30,945 nucleotides of DNA from JAWWBL01 sp033720975 (GTDB taxonomy: Bacteria; Actinomycetota; Acidimicrobiia; Spongiisociales; ZC4RG35): NCBI GenBank assembly GCA_033720975.1, contig JAWWBL010000010.1, positions 1 to 30,945 on the forward strand. The letters run 5' to 3'. The position numbers were made by a program, and so were the translations under genes. The notes beneath the pieces are model-generated. The model saw nothing but the letters and a program-made list of their open reading frames with translations. It was not told the origin of the DNA and searched no databases. Shown here in pieces: positions 30,924 to 30,945 of the stretch; positions within the stretch are counted from its first letter, which is position 1; every line of letters begins with the position of its first letter.

Positions 30924-30945
30924 ATGGCCTTTCTCGTCAGATTGA

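Noticed and set aside
1..30945. CRISPR arrays, tRNA/rRNA genes, insertion sequences, prophage or toxin-antitoxin/defence genes
   Set aside because: None seen: no regularly spaced repeats, transposase, integrase or nuclease motifs, and no obvious tRNA-like segments in the short gaps.

Overview
This window is a dense, GC-rich chromosomal stretch of a Gram-positive-type, high-GC bacterium, most likely an actinomycetote. I favour a deep-branching class such as Acidimicrobiia, but that is inference. The reasons are the mostly G/C third positions, GTG starts, lipoproteins with Thr/Pro-rich linkers behind the lipobox, a class II (GlpX) fructose bisphosphatase, and many genes with a -10-like TANNNT box only 6-8 nt before the start codon, which suggests leaderless mRNAs. 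I see no tRNA, rRNA, CRISPR array, insertion sequence or phage gene. No gap between genes exceeds about 220 bp. Most of the content is ordinary core or housekeeping DNA.

Layout. (1) 1-1756: the 3' end of a thiolase, glpX, and a 62-residue putative zinc-knuckle protein behind a leader with nested inverted repeats. (2) 1778-5055, minus strand: dnaX, ybaB/ebfC and recR, the classic clamp-loader/recombination cluster, followed by a HAD phosphatase. (3) 5175-7564: an ABC exporter-type ATPase and permease. (4) 7602-9451: an NptA-type sodium/phosphate symporter and a separate PhoU-domain protein. (5) 9448-11288, minus strand: an ArsR-like regulator translationally coupled to an MFS exporter, with tandem operators over its own promoter. 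(6) 11504-17398: a 5'(3')-deoxyribonucleotidase-like protein, a PhnD-PhnC-PhnE-PhnE phosphate/phosphonate importer and a dNTP triphosphohydrolase. (7) 17492-21815: a NatA/NatB-type ABC pair coupled to a dienoyl-CoA isomerase-like crotonase, then a PYROXD2/phytoene-desaturase-like flavoprotein. (8) 21839-23385: a small membrane protein and an alpha/beta hydrolase. (9) 23382-28434, minus strand: orphan FabH, a large lipoprotein M16 protease, an SDR and a small unknown protein. (10) 28588-30923: an ECF-like sigma factor coupled to a single-pass membrane protein, then a convergent aldo/keto reductase.

How the genes work together. Two phosphate-related uptake systems (NptA plus PhoU-like, and Phn-type ABC) lie within about 9 kb. 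Two nucleotide-pool enzymes (deoxynucleotidase and dNTPase) flank the Phn importer. Fatty-acid enzymes (thiolase, crotonase, FabH) are scattered rather than clustered.

The least expected signals are non-coding: two very long, perfect hairpins (23-bp and 24-bp stems, both with 5-nt loops) in two divergent promoter regions; the structured leader of the small zinc-knuckle gene, whose distal arm covers the Shine-Dalgarno and start codon; and the tandem ArsR operators. I found no convincing new multi-gene system. These elements are the best candidates for something undescribed.
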